From assembly GCA_013339895.1 (NCBI GenBank), contig JABACO010000004.1, positions 684,050 to 748,049 of the forward strand: a stretch of DNA of 64,000 bases, in the 5' to 3' direction. Both the position numbers and the translations under genes were made by a program. This document shows, in pieces, positions 11,191 to 22,599 of this stretch; position 1 is the first letter of the stretch, and every line of letters begins with the position of its first letter. This DNA is from Ephydatia muelleri (lineage: Eukaryota > Porifera > Demospongiae > Spongillida > Spongillidae). The notes beneath the pieces are model-generated. The model ran no database searches and was not told where the DNA came from. It saw only the letters and a program-made list of their open reading frames with translations.

Positions 11191-11331
11191 TGCCCGTCGG
11201 CCCCCGTCCTCGTACCCTGTCCCGGCCTTCTTCTCTTCCTTGACCACGCATAACTGACTCGGATAGGAACATTGTTGAGAATGAAAATTGCACTTTAGAA
11301 TTGATCAAATAATCTCTATATGTAGTTGGCA

Positions 11332-11334
<3 letters not shown>

Positions 11335-11376
<42 letters not shown>

Positions 11377-11380
11377 ACAA
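11335..11380. repeat. C28 run followed by CA repeat
   Basis: 28 uninterrupted C then (CA)n. No coding role. Confidence 0.95.
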
Positions 11381-12142
11381 CTGCTTCAGATTTGAACCAA
11401 ACTTTCTATATTTATTTACCATTATTGGCGTTCAACATTTGCATTGAATTTATGCATAATTGATTTTTTTGACCTTAGTAATTTGTTGGTTTATATCTTG
11501 TGCCCTGTTTGAAACTTAGATTAACAAGCCTTGCACCAAAAAGCAGCTCTATTGAAGGCTAATTTCAAATGGACCAGAGCCCAAAAGTTTTAAATACTAT
11601 GCACAATTCTTAGTGTTATTTTAGCCCAATTCAAAATAACCAATTTTGTTTTGGAATGATTTTTTTAAATACAGTAAAGACTTCAGACTTTGTACATTCC
11701 TTTTCCCCAAAAATTAGCCTGGCTGGCTACACAGCTACAGCATGCTGGGTGACTTTTCTTCAGTGTTGACATAAGTCTGGGTGTTAAATAAGCAATGCAG
11801 GAACCTATATACATTAGCAATCAAAACATGTTAATACACTGTATGGCTTTTGAGTGCTGCAGTGTAGCAATGCTTTCTGTTCTTTTCCTGTTCTTCTTTG
11901 TGTAATTGTTGCTGGACATAATACATTTGTCAATATGTCTGTAGGGTCAATATCCACGATGTTTTGTCAGTCACGAGATGAGTGTGCATAAAATTCACTG
12001 CCACACTCCATGTCATTACATCACTTTGGATAATGCAGCCAAGCCAGCAATATCCATTGTAACAAGCCGTGCAATAGCCACTTCAGTAGGGTGCAGGCTC
12101 ACTTGTAGCACCACTTAAGGAGGTGCAGGCCGATTTGTTTCG
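11381..12142. other. Intergenic sequence, nothing recognised
   Basis: About 760 bp of AT-rich sequence upstream of copy A and downstream (minus strand) of the transposon-derived fragment at 12143-13870. No conserved frame, repeat or RNA structure stands out. Confidence 0.5.
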
Positions 12143-13870
12143 TCACTTCCTCACATTGTACAGTTGTGCTAAATGAGAAGCTTCTGACCACCATATTGTG
12201 TCCTTTGACACAGGTTTCATACAGTGTTGTTTTTGTGTCCCAGATATGGTTCTGCACCTGCTAAATCTGCTTTCCAGAGCTTTGGCTTCTTCACTATGCT
12301 CCTTAGATGATGCATGCATCCCCTTAATCTCCTGCATTGCACACTCATAAAGCTGCTAGGCTGGTAGAATTTGGTAGACAGTATGGCATTGTGCAAGTAG
12401 AGAGAATGCAGTAATAAATTCCCACGATGTCTCAGTTACAGAGCCAATGATAGCCACATACTTCTCTTGCGCTTCTTCTATCATTGAGTTGCACAGTGTG
12501 GGGATGTGTGCTGGCTAGTAAAATGAAATTTAGAAAATGCTAGTTAGTACTTAATAGCCTTGTGTATGTGATTACCAACAAACACTCCTCTGAAATACTG
12601 CTGTCGCTTAACGTTGAAGGCCTGAAGTGCTTTGTACAGTCCTTGAACAAATGGGCGTTCATGGATGTTAAGGCTCTACTCCATCACTTTTGTGTCATGA
12701 GCTATTTCTCTCTCCTAATTGTGTCATAGTTATTAGTAGTTATCGTCCAACTTGTTTGACTTTCTCACCATTATCTTAACAGATTGTTCTCATTCATCTG
12801 GCTGATATAAGCCTCTGGTGATAGGATTCTTCTTTCCCAGAGTTGTAGCAACATAGGTGAGCAGCTCCTCTTCATCCTGGGCTTCTGTATATTTCGCCTT
12901 CTGTGTCTGTAGCAATTGCAGCTCTGTACAATAAGCTGAGAAGCTTTGAGGTGCTACTGGATGGCTGGCTTATGAATGCCAACTGTATATCATAACTGTG
13001 GTAGGTAGGCATACCTATTAAGGATAGACATATAAGTGCATTCTCATGTAAGCTTACTTGTGATATTGGAATACTAAACGCAGATACAATTTGAGTATTG
13101 CATAGCACTTTTGTGTATTGAATTTCCTCCAGCAGCCAAGAAGGACCTGTAGTTCGCTACAATTGTTTCCAAGCTACTCTCGGTGAGTAGTGAGTACAAC
13201 CCGCATCTGGTTGTGATCAATGTCATATACTAGGCATGCATGGGTGCTTCCCTGCATGTATGAAATCTCAAATGATCACATTGTACAGATAGATGAATGA
13301 ATAAGCATACCACATGCACCAGAAAGACCATACATCCTGCCAAGGAATTTGTCGTCACCACATGAAAATACCTTCAGTGGTAATTCCCTGTATGTCAGTT
13401 AACTCTTTCGCAGGCAAAGCCAATTTTACAATACACATGTTGCAAAGAAAAGTGTTGCGCGTTGCAGGAAAATATAGTTAGCAAAAAACTTACACTAGAT
13501 ATAGCCAGGAAACAAACTGATCAATATATTGTTGACTACAAAGAGTTAACTGTTTAGATAAAAAGAGTGGCTTTAGTATAGGACCTGTGGCGCAATATTG
13601 CTCTGTTGTCCATGAAAGAGTTAATGCAAATATGGTAGAAAACCATTACATATTGCAATTTACGCATACCTCCACATCATAGCCTGAAACTGTTCAGCCT
13701 GGTCCCTGAATACTTTGTAAGTTGGTGACACTGTTAGGTGCCTCAAAACAACTGAAGACGCAGCTATTGTGCACAGAGTTTGGCGAGGGACATTGGCTTT
13801 CATCTTAAAGGTGTTCATTACATCACCATCACCCACACCTCACATTCAACAATCAATCCACCATGCTAAG
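12143..13870 (-). pseudogene. Middle/C-terminal fragment of the same RAG1-N-like element family
   Basis: A series of exon-like pieces on the minus strand. From about 13870 to 13670: MNTFKMKANVPRQTL and KVFRDQAEQFQAMMW, ending in a GT donor. 13311-13387: LPLKVFSCGDDKFLGRMYGL. 13058-13251: STHACLVYDIDHNQM, NYRSFLAAGGN, VSAFSIPISQ. About 12760-12955: a coiled-coil-like stretch with ELQLLQTQKAKYTEAQDEEE. About 12585-12715: FVQGLYKALQAFNVKRQQYF and FVGNHIHK. 12143-12510: FITAFSLLAQCHTVYQ. From memory, these match in order the middle of large uncharacterised proteins abundant in cnidarian genomes that carry a RAG1-N-like N terminus and end in a GEQxAExIHA motif. Stops and frame changes show decay. 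The N-terminal and C-terminal pieces are absent here but present at 7515-8673. Confidence 0.55.
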
Positions 13871-14258
13871 TCAGTTGTCCAGTGCTGGTGTGCTATGGCC
13901 ATAATTTTGGGTAATTTAGTGTGCATTGTTTACCTGCCTATAATCCTCTTCTAAGAGTTGAATAACCTTATTAAGTGTCGTGATTGGACTACCTAATTAC
14001 GTGTACGTGGGTGTGATACACAGTGCAAAAAGTTTGTTATACGACACTGTATATTATAGCGATATATTTGAATATACGCAGCAATATAAGCTGTCTGCGT
14101 ATTGAACATAATAAGCAGATGCTTATATTGCAATATAGTCAGTCACGTGTGGTTTGTGGTATCCTAGCAAACCTTTGAATTTCATTAATGTTACACTCTT
14201 TGGTGAACCGCGCACTATCGTAATTTGGGTTTTGACCTACCGTAAACCAGTCCCCCCC

Positions 14259-14292
<34 letters not shown>

Positions 14293-14370
14293 CTTTGCAT
14301 CTGCTTGGTTATAAAACATTTCTTCGCACATATAAGTGGTACAACACCAAACACAAAATTCAAACACCAT

Positions 14371-14945
14371 AGTGCTTGAGACAGCGGTTCCCACTAACTT
14401 AGTGTGACCTGATAAAGACGAGAATATAGTAACTTTTGGCGCCAATTGAAATAGCCATACTTACCTCTAGTGATGGACTTGTTGGTGCCGTCGTTGTTTT
14501 AGTTTTCGACCTAACCAAATGCGCACAAGAAGAAAAATACATTTTAGTGCCTCCCAGCATACTTACCAGTTCGAATCGAAACGCTGCAGAAAAGCAAAAT
14601 GAAGGTAGCAAAGCCATTGCGTAACTTACCTCAGCAGAATCGACCGCTTGTGATAGCCAAAAACCATAGTCCTTGAGACAGCGGTCCCCACGTACTACGT
14701 GACATGATAAAGACGGGAACATAATAACATTTTGCATCAATTGAAATGGTCATACTTATCCCTACTGATGGTCTTGTTGGGGCCGTCGTGTTTTAGTTTT
14801 CGGCCTAACGAAATGCGAAGAAAAAATACATTTTAGTGCCATACTAACCAGCAGTTCGAATCGAAACGCTGCAGAAAAGCAAAATGCAGATATAGTAATG
14901 CCACTGCGTAACTTACCTCAGCAGAATCGGCCGTTTGTGATAACC
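14371..14945. repeat. Two diverged tandem copies of about 285 bp
   Basis: The two copies share AATTGAAATRG, GATGG then CTTGTTGG, GCCGTCG, TTTTAGTTTTCG, GAATCGAAACGCTGCAGAAA and TTGCGTAACTTACCTCAGCA-like segments. They lie within the 14019-16007 transposon. Short conserved blocks do not form a gene I recognise. Confidence 0.7.
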
Positions 14946-15274
14946 TGAGACCAACACCAATAAAGTGCATTGCACACAAATTGTGAGTCGCTTACCGTAT
15001 ACTAGGCTTGCTTTCAGCAGGTTGATGGGGCTGATGTACTGCATCACAAACGCATCCCCAAAATAACACAACATGATAAGCAAAGACACGTACCCTACCA
15101 GGCCACACTCACACAGGAACCCGCCAAAATTAGCCAACACGTGCAATGGCATACTCTAATTGGTGCACTTTTAAATTTGGAACAAAAATTATAAATAGTA
15201 AATAACAACGATAACTGTGTATAAGAGCTCTAAACTATGACAAGTGAAGTAACATTATTTAGCAGATACTGATG

Positions 15275-15560
15275 GACGTCTGTGTGGATGTGTATGTGTG
15301 GACATCTGTCTGTGTGTGTGTGTCTGTGCATATGCGCGTGTGTGGACAATAGACATCTGTCTGTGGATGCGTGTGTGTGGACATCTGTCTGTATGCGTGT
15401 GTGGACATCTGTCTGTGTGTACGTGCAACTGTGTGTCTGTCTGTGTGTTGTGTGTTTATGCGTGTGCGTGGACATCTCTGTGTATGTGCTAGTGTGTGCG
15501 TCCGTGTGCGTGTGGACATGTACGTGCAAGTGTGGACATTGTGCGAGTGTGTGCATGATG
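15275..15560. repeat. TG-rich repeat with GTGGACATCTGTCTG units
   Basis: Irregular array of GTGTGTGGACATCTGTCTG-like units within the transposon. Open frames here are by-products of the repeat. Confidence 0.85.
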
Positions 15561-16098
15561 TAGGATGTAGTGTGTGCGAAGTGGATTTATATGTTACATC
15601 GATCTGTATAGCTAGGCTCGAATTCCAACTTCGGCATTGAGTGTGTCAAGTTCGGTTTGTACTGACGGTCGCATGCAAGGTATAATTAAGTACTAAAGAC
15701 TAAGCGCCGGCTCCTTAGTAATTAGATGCTTATTAACGCTTATACGAGAAATGATAACTTGCACACAAATATACACACTAGAATATGTGAAACTTGAATT
15801 ACACGGTGGTATGATATAAATATACTTACGGAGGCATATTTTTGTACACTTCATTGTGCCTATATAAACAGTGACGTATTTAACACTTGCGGATTCTTGA
15901 ATATACGCCGTCTTATATTTCAAATATAGTACTCAGGCGTATATTTTGGTTATTCTCAAATATACGCAAAAATATACCGTATCGTATATCTAACTTTTTG
16001 CACTGTGATAGATGAATGTGATTCTGCGCAGGTATTTAAGAGGTATCTTGTAACGTTTTGCCAATCATAATTGATGTGTTAACCTAGAATATCACAAA

Positions 16099-16500
16099 TT
16101 GGTGGCAAGGATGGGAAGGCAGTCGTTTATGGCTCTATTGGGGTATACAGAAGGAACAGAGGATGGTGCAATAAGTCGAAAGGATCCTTTCGACATATTC
16201 CTCTGTTTCTTCTGTATCGTTAATTCCATTTGCTTTAAAGAACAGTTCTATGAAGCAAATGGAATTAACGACATAAGTAAGAAACGCTCTATTTTTCTGT
16301 CAGCAATAGGTCCGAAAGCGTACCAGCTGCTAGCCAGCTTGATAGCCCCGGAGAAGCCAGGTGTCAAGATGTACGCGGAGCTGAAAGAAGTCATGTGTAT
16401 GTGTAGCATAAATCACAGTGAACGCGTTTACCAGGAGAAAACCAATCCACACTATGAGTGGACTTACATTCTTAACGTAATACCAGTCTTGATTCGTTGA
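16099..16500 (+). pseudogene. Ty3/gypsy-like gag fragment
   Basis: Open frame of 133 codons with a gag capsid-type stretch (EQFYEANGINDISKKRSIFL, IGPKAYQLLASLIAPEKPG, KMYAELKEV), the layout seen near the N terminus of Ty3/gypsy gag proteins. No nucleocapsid zinc knuckle, protease or pol follows, so it is a remnant. A second copy at 26180-26580 lies in the same position 3' of copy C, so the insertion predates the integrin duplication. The coding strand contains a strong hairpin (16217-16272). Confidence 0.7.
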
Positions 16501-17081
16501 AAGCCGGCGCTCTCTGATCTCGTAATGTGCACAAAATCAAAAGATTTTATTTTTCGGACAAACTTATTAATTAAACAAAAGGGGGACTGATTGTTTACAA
16601 TAAAAATTGGGGTAACTATGTCAACAATTTACTTTTATTTTGGCTACTGTGTACTTGCATGTACTTATACTTTATTGTTTATTATTTCTAAAAAGGATGT
16701 TCAAGTACTTACTGACATTTATGCCACCGATGTAGCATGACTTTAATTATTGCATTGGGTGTGTCTCGCCTGAGATATCAACCTCTGCATGCTCTTGTCT
16801 AACTCCCACTCATGCAGCTCAGCCTCTGCAGCTGAGGCGGGCACAGCCCAACTCTTGCCGTCTAATCCTAATGCAAAGACGAATGCATGCACAGGCGCCG
16901 TGTGGGTACAATCTTGTACTGTAATTGACATATTTCTGAAATATGAATTCACACTCTGGCGCCTTATTAGAGCTCTAGTAATTATTGTAGTGCTGTGGGG
17001 GTTAGTAAAACGACATGCATGCCACACAATACTCCCTAGTACACTAATCAAAGTTTAACTGCAAAACTCAGACAACTCTTG
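16501..17081. other. 3' flank of integrin copy B
   Basis: Shared with 26581-27139 downstream of copy C. It probably contains the 3' untranslated region, since it directly follows the stop codon at 17082-17084 on the minus strand. An open minus-strand stretch (LDGKSWAVPASAAEAELHEW) is conserved in part between the two copies, but I cannot assign it. Confidence 0.4.
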
Positions 17082-20000
17082 TCACATGGTTTTTCCATAG
17101 GCCACATTTGTATACTGCATTTCGGGACTCTGGTAGAGGGGGTTTTGATTCTGTGGATACACTGTTATATGACCAAACTCTGTACATATTTCAAAAATCT
17201 TTCACCTTTGAGAAGTTAGCCTCCTTCAGTCCTTGCTCCCATCGTCTCACCTCTACATAGTCCTGGCAACCAGAGATAAAAACAGTGTATTACTAATAAA
17301 ATGGAAGCAACTTTCTAAGTGACCTGTGATCAGGCGACTCACCAAAATCACCAGAATAATTTTGATGATAACACATATTATTGCAAACAGGAACAGAATT
17401 CCACTGATCACTATCAAAATGATTTTCCATGCCTTAAATTGACATACTTGAGGAGAAATGGAGTAATATGTCATATTACAAGATTTGCATTCAGTACTTC
17501 ATTTATATAGAATACCTATTCTTGAAACCGGTAATATTTAACACTTGTAGAGAAGTTTACTCGTGATGCATTCATAAAGGTGCAATGTGGCTTCATATGG
17601 CTCAAGGCATGTGACATTAATAAAGCATCTGACACAATAACTACATGTACATAGCCAAGGCAGCTCTCCAATAAATCTGACGTTGTGTGTCAAGTTGGCA
17701 GAGTTGGTTGTATTTTTTAATGCACTGTAATTCTCTTTGTGTATCATTTAATTTGGTGATTAAAAAAAACACGAAGAAATCAACTTATTTGTCTTAATTA
17801 AATAATTGTACTGCTTTAATGGTTTCTCTGTCCCTTATGAAATAACAGTTCAAGTTGTTGTACCTTTCCTTACGTACAGAACCTGAAGTATGCAACCTTA
17901 CCAGGATTGGTATGACTGATCACTTGGTTATCAAGAGATAAATCGTAGCTATATGTACAGTCTCCAGAAACGGGGCAGGTCAAGGCAACCTGTTGATCTA
18001 CAATGGCACAGAATAGTGAAGTTCACAAACCTATATCACAAACACATCTGATTCCCAAACACTGCTGTTCTGTCATTTTCCTACAAACTGATACATATAT
18101 CTATAGTCTGTTTGGTTACACTGGCCCCTACTGTCCTCAAAACTTTATCTAGTCACATGATCCATTTCAAAATCCCCTCAAGATAACTGGATTCTTAGCA
18201 TCTACTGTAATCTATTTGCATCATGTCTTTTGCTGCTCAATTCATGTGTGTACGTTGTGCCCTGTTCTGCATGCTTTCTTAGGCTAGGCATATAGAAATG
18301 TCTATGAACACTGCACAATCTAAAGCAAATGAGATAGTTGCATAGCCTGAGTTTGCTGCCATTAAACTGCAATTGCCATCTGCTATGCATGTAGGAACAG
18401 TGTCACAAGTTATCGCAATCTGCAGAGAAAACAGAACACCATAGCAATCTCTCTGTACAACAAAAGGCATAACCATTCATAATAATGCAGCTTGAACACT
18501 GGATTAAAAGTACTCTGTAAAAAAACAAAATGCAATGATTGGATGTTGTATATTCCAGCCAGTTAGCATAGGTGATGATGTTTAGTCCCAGTTGGTCTGA
18601 ATACAAGAAAGGGCCTCATAGAAAATCTTCCCAAATATTCATCTGATGGGTAAAAGTCATGTCAGGTCAGGACAAGCAGAGGAAAAGCAACGCTTGCATT
18701 GAAATGTATGGCTAATTAAAAATTCAGTGCCCTATAATTCCACAAAAGATACTTGAATTTGTGATGTGTAAGAATCGTTTAGTAGACCAGTTAGCATAAA
18801 TGTGAAAACTACTTACAAATGTGATTATGTCCCACAAAAAATATATTGAATTGTCTACTTTTTAACATTTTCAAGAGTACAATATAAATTAGATTTGCAC
18901 TACAGAACTGATCCTGGAGATAACAAGTGGTGTTACCAGTTTGGCTCAAGTTGCAATTCAGTCTTGTGTAATTTTTGTGTGACTAGTGACAAGTGCAAAA
19001 CGATAAAAGATATCCAGTCCACTGGTTGGTACTGGTCTGTTAAATGTTCGAACAAACTTCCAAACACAGCTGTCATGAATCGACTCTTAGTACTTAATTC
19101 AAAAAGCAAAAAGTGAGCCGTATGCGTGAACTACCCAACTGTCCTTGTACCAAAGTGACAAAACATTGCCTTCGGTAAAGGTGACCTATATATGCATGTA
19201 GCCAAATAGCCCAAGTAATCCAAATAAAATAAAAACTCACTTTACTCTCACAGTACTTTCCAGTGTAGCCACTGTTGCACACACACATTCCTTTGCCAGA
19301 ACTGTCACAAGTGCACATACCATTACCACTGCAAAGCGGACCACTCTGTAAGCCAAAGCAAGATAAGGAGTAGCATCACTTCTCCTTTACCACAAAAGCC
19401 CCCCCCCCCTCCTCCATCCTGATAATCACCTTAAATGTTGTGTCAAAGCAGTCACTGTAATTAGAAGCGGGACATTCGCAGGCTTTGCCCTGCCACTTCC
19501 AGCTGTATTGCGTTGCATCGCACACACAGCTGCCACACACGCACTGTCCCCTGCCTGTGTGTACGGGTGGAGGGTAATGTCAGGCTGGACATAACTTATG
19601 GCCGTGGGAATGGTGGTGTATGCGTTAAAATGAATTATACAATCATGCAAGGGTAACGTCATGCTGGACATACGATGGTCAAAGTACTAAGTATGCATTA
19701 ATGCTGTATGAATGCTTATGCTTCAGACATCCTGGACAGCCTCAGTATCAAATGTCATACCTCACGCTTTCATTCCCCCATACATACGCTGGTTAACTGG
19801 GTCAGGGGAACAGGTCAGGCATATGACAGGGGTGCAGGCCCCCCTCATCGAGCCGGTCTGGGACCAAGGCTACTCCTTGAGTGTGGCCAGATGTGTCACT
19901 ACCATGATGAGGTCGTGGAGAGTGGTCGGCCCTCTACCACTGAACCAACCTTTTATTTTTTTAATTATTTCTTTGAACTATCGTCTTGTCTCACCCATAA

Positions 20001-20924
20001 TGGCTTAAGAAATGGCAATGGTATTATTGATATTCTAGCATGCTCTGTATAAAGACTTCAGTAGACTTACCACTGCATATGTAATTCTGGCTGTTATTTG
20101 GACAATTCTGGAAATTGTTGCATGAACAGGTCGACCCAGCGAATTTGGGTGTATATGGAGGCTATATGAAATTAAGGTGTGTTAAATGGTGTGCTGCAGT
20201 TGGAAACACATTGATATATTCACCAGCAGGATTCCACTTGTGCTGCCATTACTGAATAGTCCTGTGTAATCTGTACACTGGCACATGCCAGTGGCACTAT
20301 CACATGTGCCATTATTCACACAAGGTTGACTGATGAAAGGAGGGGATGAGATGGGGAGAAGATAGGGAAGGAGAAGAAATAGGAAAGGGGAGGGAGAGGG
20401 AAAAGAGGAGGAGAGCGAAAAGGAAGGAGGGATTATGTATACAACATGATCACAGACAGTGCCACCAAATCTCAAATACTAATCATTTCAGTGACACCAT
20501 GTGCAACTAATCCTGGGCGACTTACCCACATTTCAACCTTTCACATGCTGACCCAGTCCTGAGGAAGGTAAAGAACACACCCGAGCATGATTTGAGGACT
20601 ATCAAATTAGCAGATTGGCATGTAATGTTTGTTAAATTGCTCACATGCTGGACATAATGCACGTACAATTCATCTCGTTGTGAATGTTAATAGCCCTGAT
20701 ATTACTTTACACAAATCAGTGCAAAAAGGTGAAGACTCTGGGAAAACTGAGGGACAATCTCATATTTTAATTCCTTTGATTTGATGTTTGAATCCCACCC
20801 TCCCTTCTACACATCTTTCTTAAAATCCTCTAGACTTTTTTAACATGCACAGTCATTTGAGATGGTTTCCGTGAAAAGGGACCTAACCCATGTGATTTCA
20901 AATTTTTTTTTTACATTCTAGAAG

Positions 20925-21095
20925 TCTGAAATGTCCTCTACACATTGCTTCTTACATATTGCGAATCGGAGTATCCGTCATGGAGTTGTAAGTCTCTGAA
21001 TTCTTAATTCGCCATACATCTAGCGCAAGTGTTACATTTGCATTGCGCATACTGGAAATTTTATCATGTATGCAAGGTCCCTTTTCATGGAAACA
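20925..21095. repeat. Dispersed repeat (copy 2 of 3), copy B intron
   Basis: Contains CTGAAATGTCCTCTACACAT, ATTGCTTCTTAC and GCGCATACTGGAAATTT, as at 6885-7030 and 57955-58145. It lies in the copy B intron region where the first EGF exon is missing. Confidence 0.6.
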
Positions 21096-22599
21096 ATCCC
21101 ATTTAATGCAGACTATTGCATACTACAGGAACCTATCAAGACCACTGTATGTGAGGCTTGTGGTTGCATTCTCGACTAAAGCAACTATATTTAATGCACC
21201 TAGTAGCCTCTTAGTGGGCCAGGGATATACGTACATGACTAGAACCAAGAACCAGACACTTTACTAGAACTTCTACTGTTAGCTGAGGCTTCTTTAAACG
21301 TCTTTAGCAGTTAATTCATCACAAAGTATAAACTATCGCTATTATTATGTAAAATAATAAGCCCTGATCTACCAAATGTGATATACTCTGAAGCCTTTTT
21401 AGACCATCATATGATGACCACAAAGTGCTTATACTTTCAGAGATCATGTTGACTGCAAAATTATATTGTAAGATCATGCACCCTAATTAAATATACAGAA
21501 TGGAGTTTTTTTTGCTGTGCCAGAAAAAACTGTGACAATTTTGGGGGTAAAGTAAATGGTAGAACTACACATACTACTAAGGTATAGATATTACAAAAAA
21601 TTCATAAAAATGGGGAAACCAAAATTAATTATTATTGGCCTAGTTATTTTAATTAAAGTGAGACATCTACATGTATGAGTCTTTTTTATGCTCTTCACTG
21701 GGCTGTCAATAGAATGTAATGAATAGTCAAGGGTATTTAAAGCAAAACAGCTTACATATCCCAGCCTAAGGTGACACCACAGCTGAATGACTAGTGACCA
21801 TGACAACATAACTGAAGCACTGGCGATTTCCAGTTCGTGACTTGGTGGATGAGAGGGCTGGTATCAATCCCAACAGGAAAGAGAACTACAGAGGTTATTA
21901 CCTTGTCACATGAGCAGCTACAGACCTTGTCCACAGATATAGTAGTTGATCCAAATCCTGGCACTGAGAATGTGAGCGCGCTATAGGTGGGTGGAGGTGT
22001 GAGTGGGGATGGTGGAAGAATGGGTGAAGGACTCAAAGCACCGATGGTGAAGATCTGTAAATACCTTGATGATGGTGTGTTGCAATTCAAAAGTGTAAGC
22101 GTCAAACTAAATGTTGTTGTACGGGACAATGGCACATTTGTGCATGTTTGACCAACAAGAAGTGAACCACTGTATGGTGAGATAGAACATGGATGATTAC
22201 AGCAGAGCATACTTTAGACAACTTTCCCCACATAATGATTGTAGACAAGACCAGACGAAGGACTGGCCTTACCGGCGAAATAATTCAGTTTTGATTCATA
22301 TACTTTTAATCACTCGCAGAAATTAATAATTATATTAAACTACTAACAACTGCATTGGTTTGGTTCTATACCCTTTGAAGGATGGCTCTGGCATTTGCTC
22401 TTATTAAGCAAATGCTTAAGATAGAAAAAATGTGGAAAGATGCCTGAGACTTGGGCAGTGACTTGGGAATTGCAAGCCTAACTGTGAGTTGTGCCAGAAA
22501 AATCAAAGCCTCTCTGTCCCAAGTCCCATAGGAGTCAACTGCTAGGGGGGTTGAGACCCACCCTAGAGTTAAGTACTTTTAATCATTGGTCTGGTGTTT

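Larger units (their letters stand above)
14019..16007. mobile_element. Non-autonomous DNA transposon, CACAGTG ends, ATA target duplication
   Basis: Left end CACAGTGCAAAAAGTTTG; the right end is its reverse complement for the first 16 bp, with similarity to about 36 bp. ATA flanks both sides (14016-14018 and 16008-16010). The related site at 26062-26090 reads GTGGGTGTGATAGATGAATG with a single ATA and no element, which proves the insertion boundaries. Inside are AT-rich ends, a C-rich run (14261-14289), a duplicated segment (14371-14945) and a TG-rich tract. No transposase frame is present. A 3-bp duplication fits CACTA/EnSpm-like elements better than Transib/RAG (5 bp). Confidence 0.85.

Noticed and set aside
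14019..14060. True recombination signal sequence (RSS) at the CACAGTG end
   Set aside because: The heptamer matches but no nonamer at a 12- or 23-bp distance was evident, and the 3-bp target duplication differs from RAG/Transib insertion.
17538..17747. Possible extra beta-tail exon (CVRCFINVTC)
   Set aside because: The exons on either side (17902-17997 and 17343-17446) join in phase as NP|VC without it, matching the normal integrin layout.
18895..19116. Plus-strand frame with GDNKWCYQFGSSCNSV
   Set aside because: Lies in an integrin intron, is not kept in the matching copy C sequence (28935-29150), and has no recognised domain.
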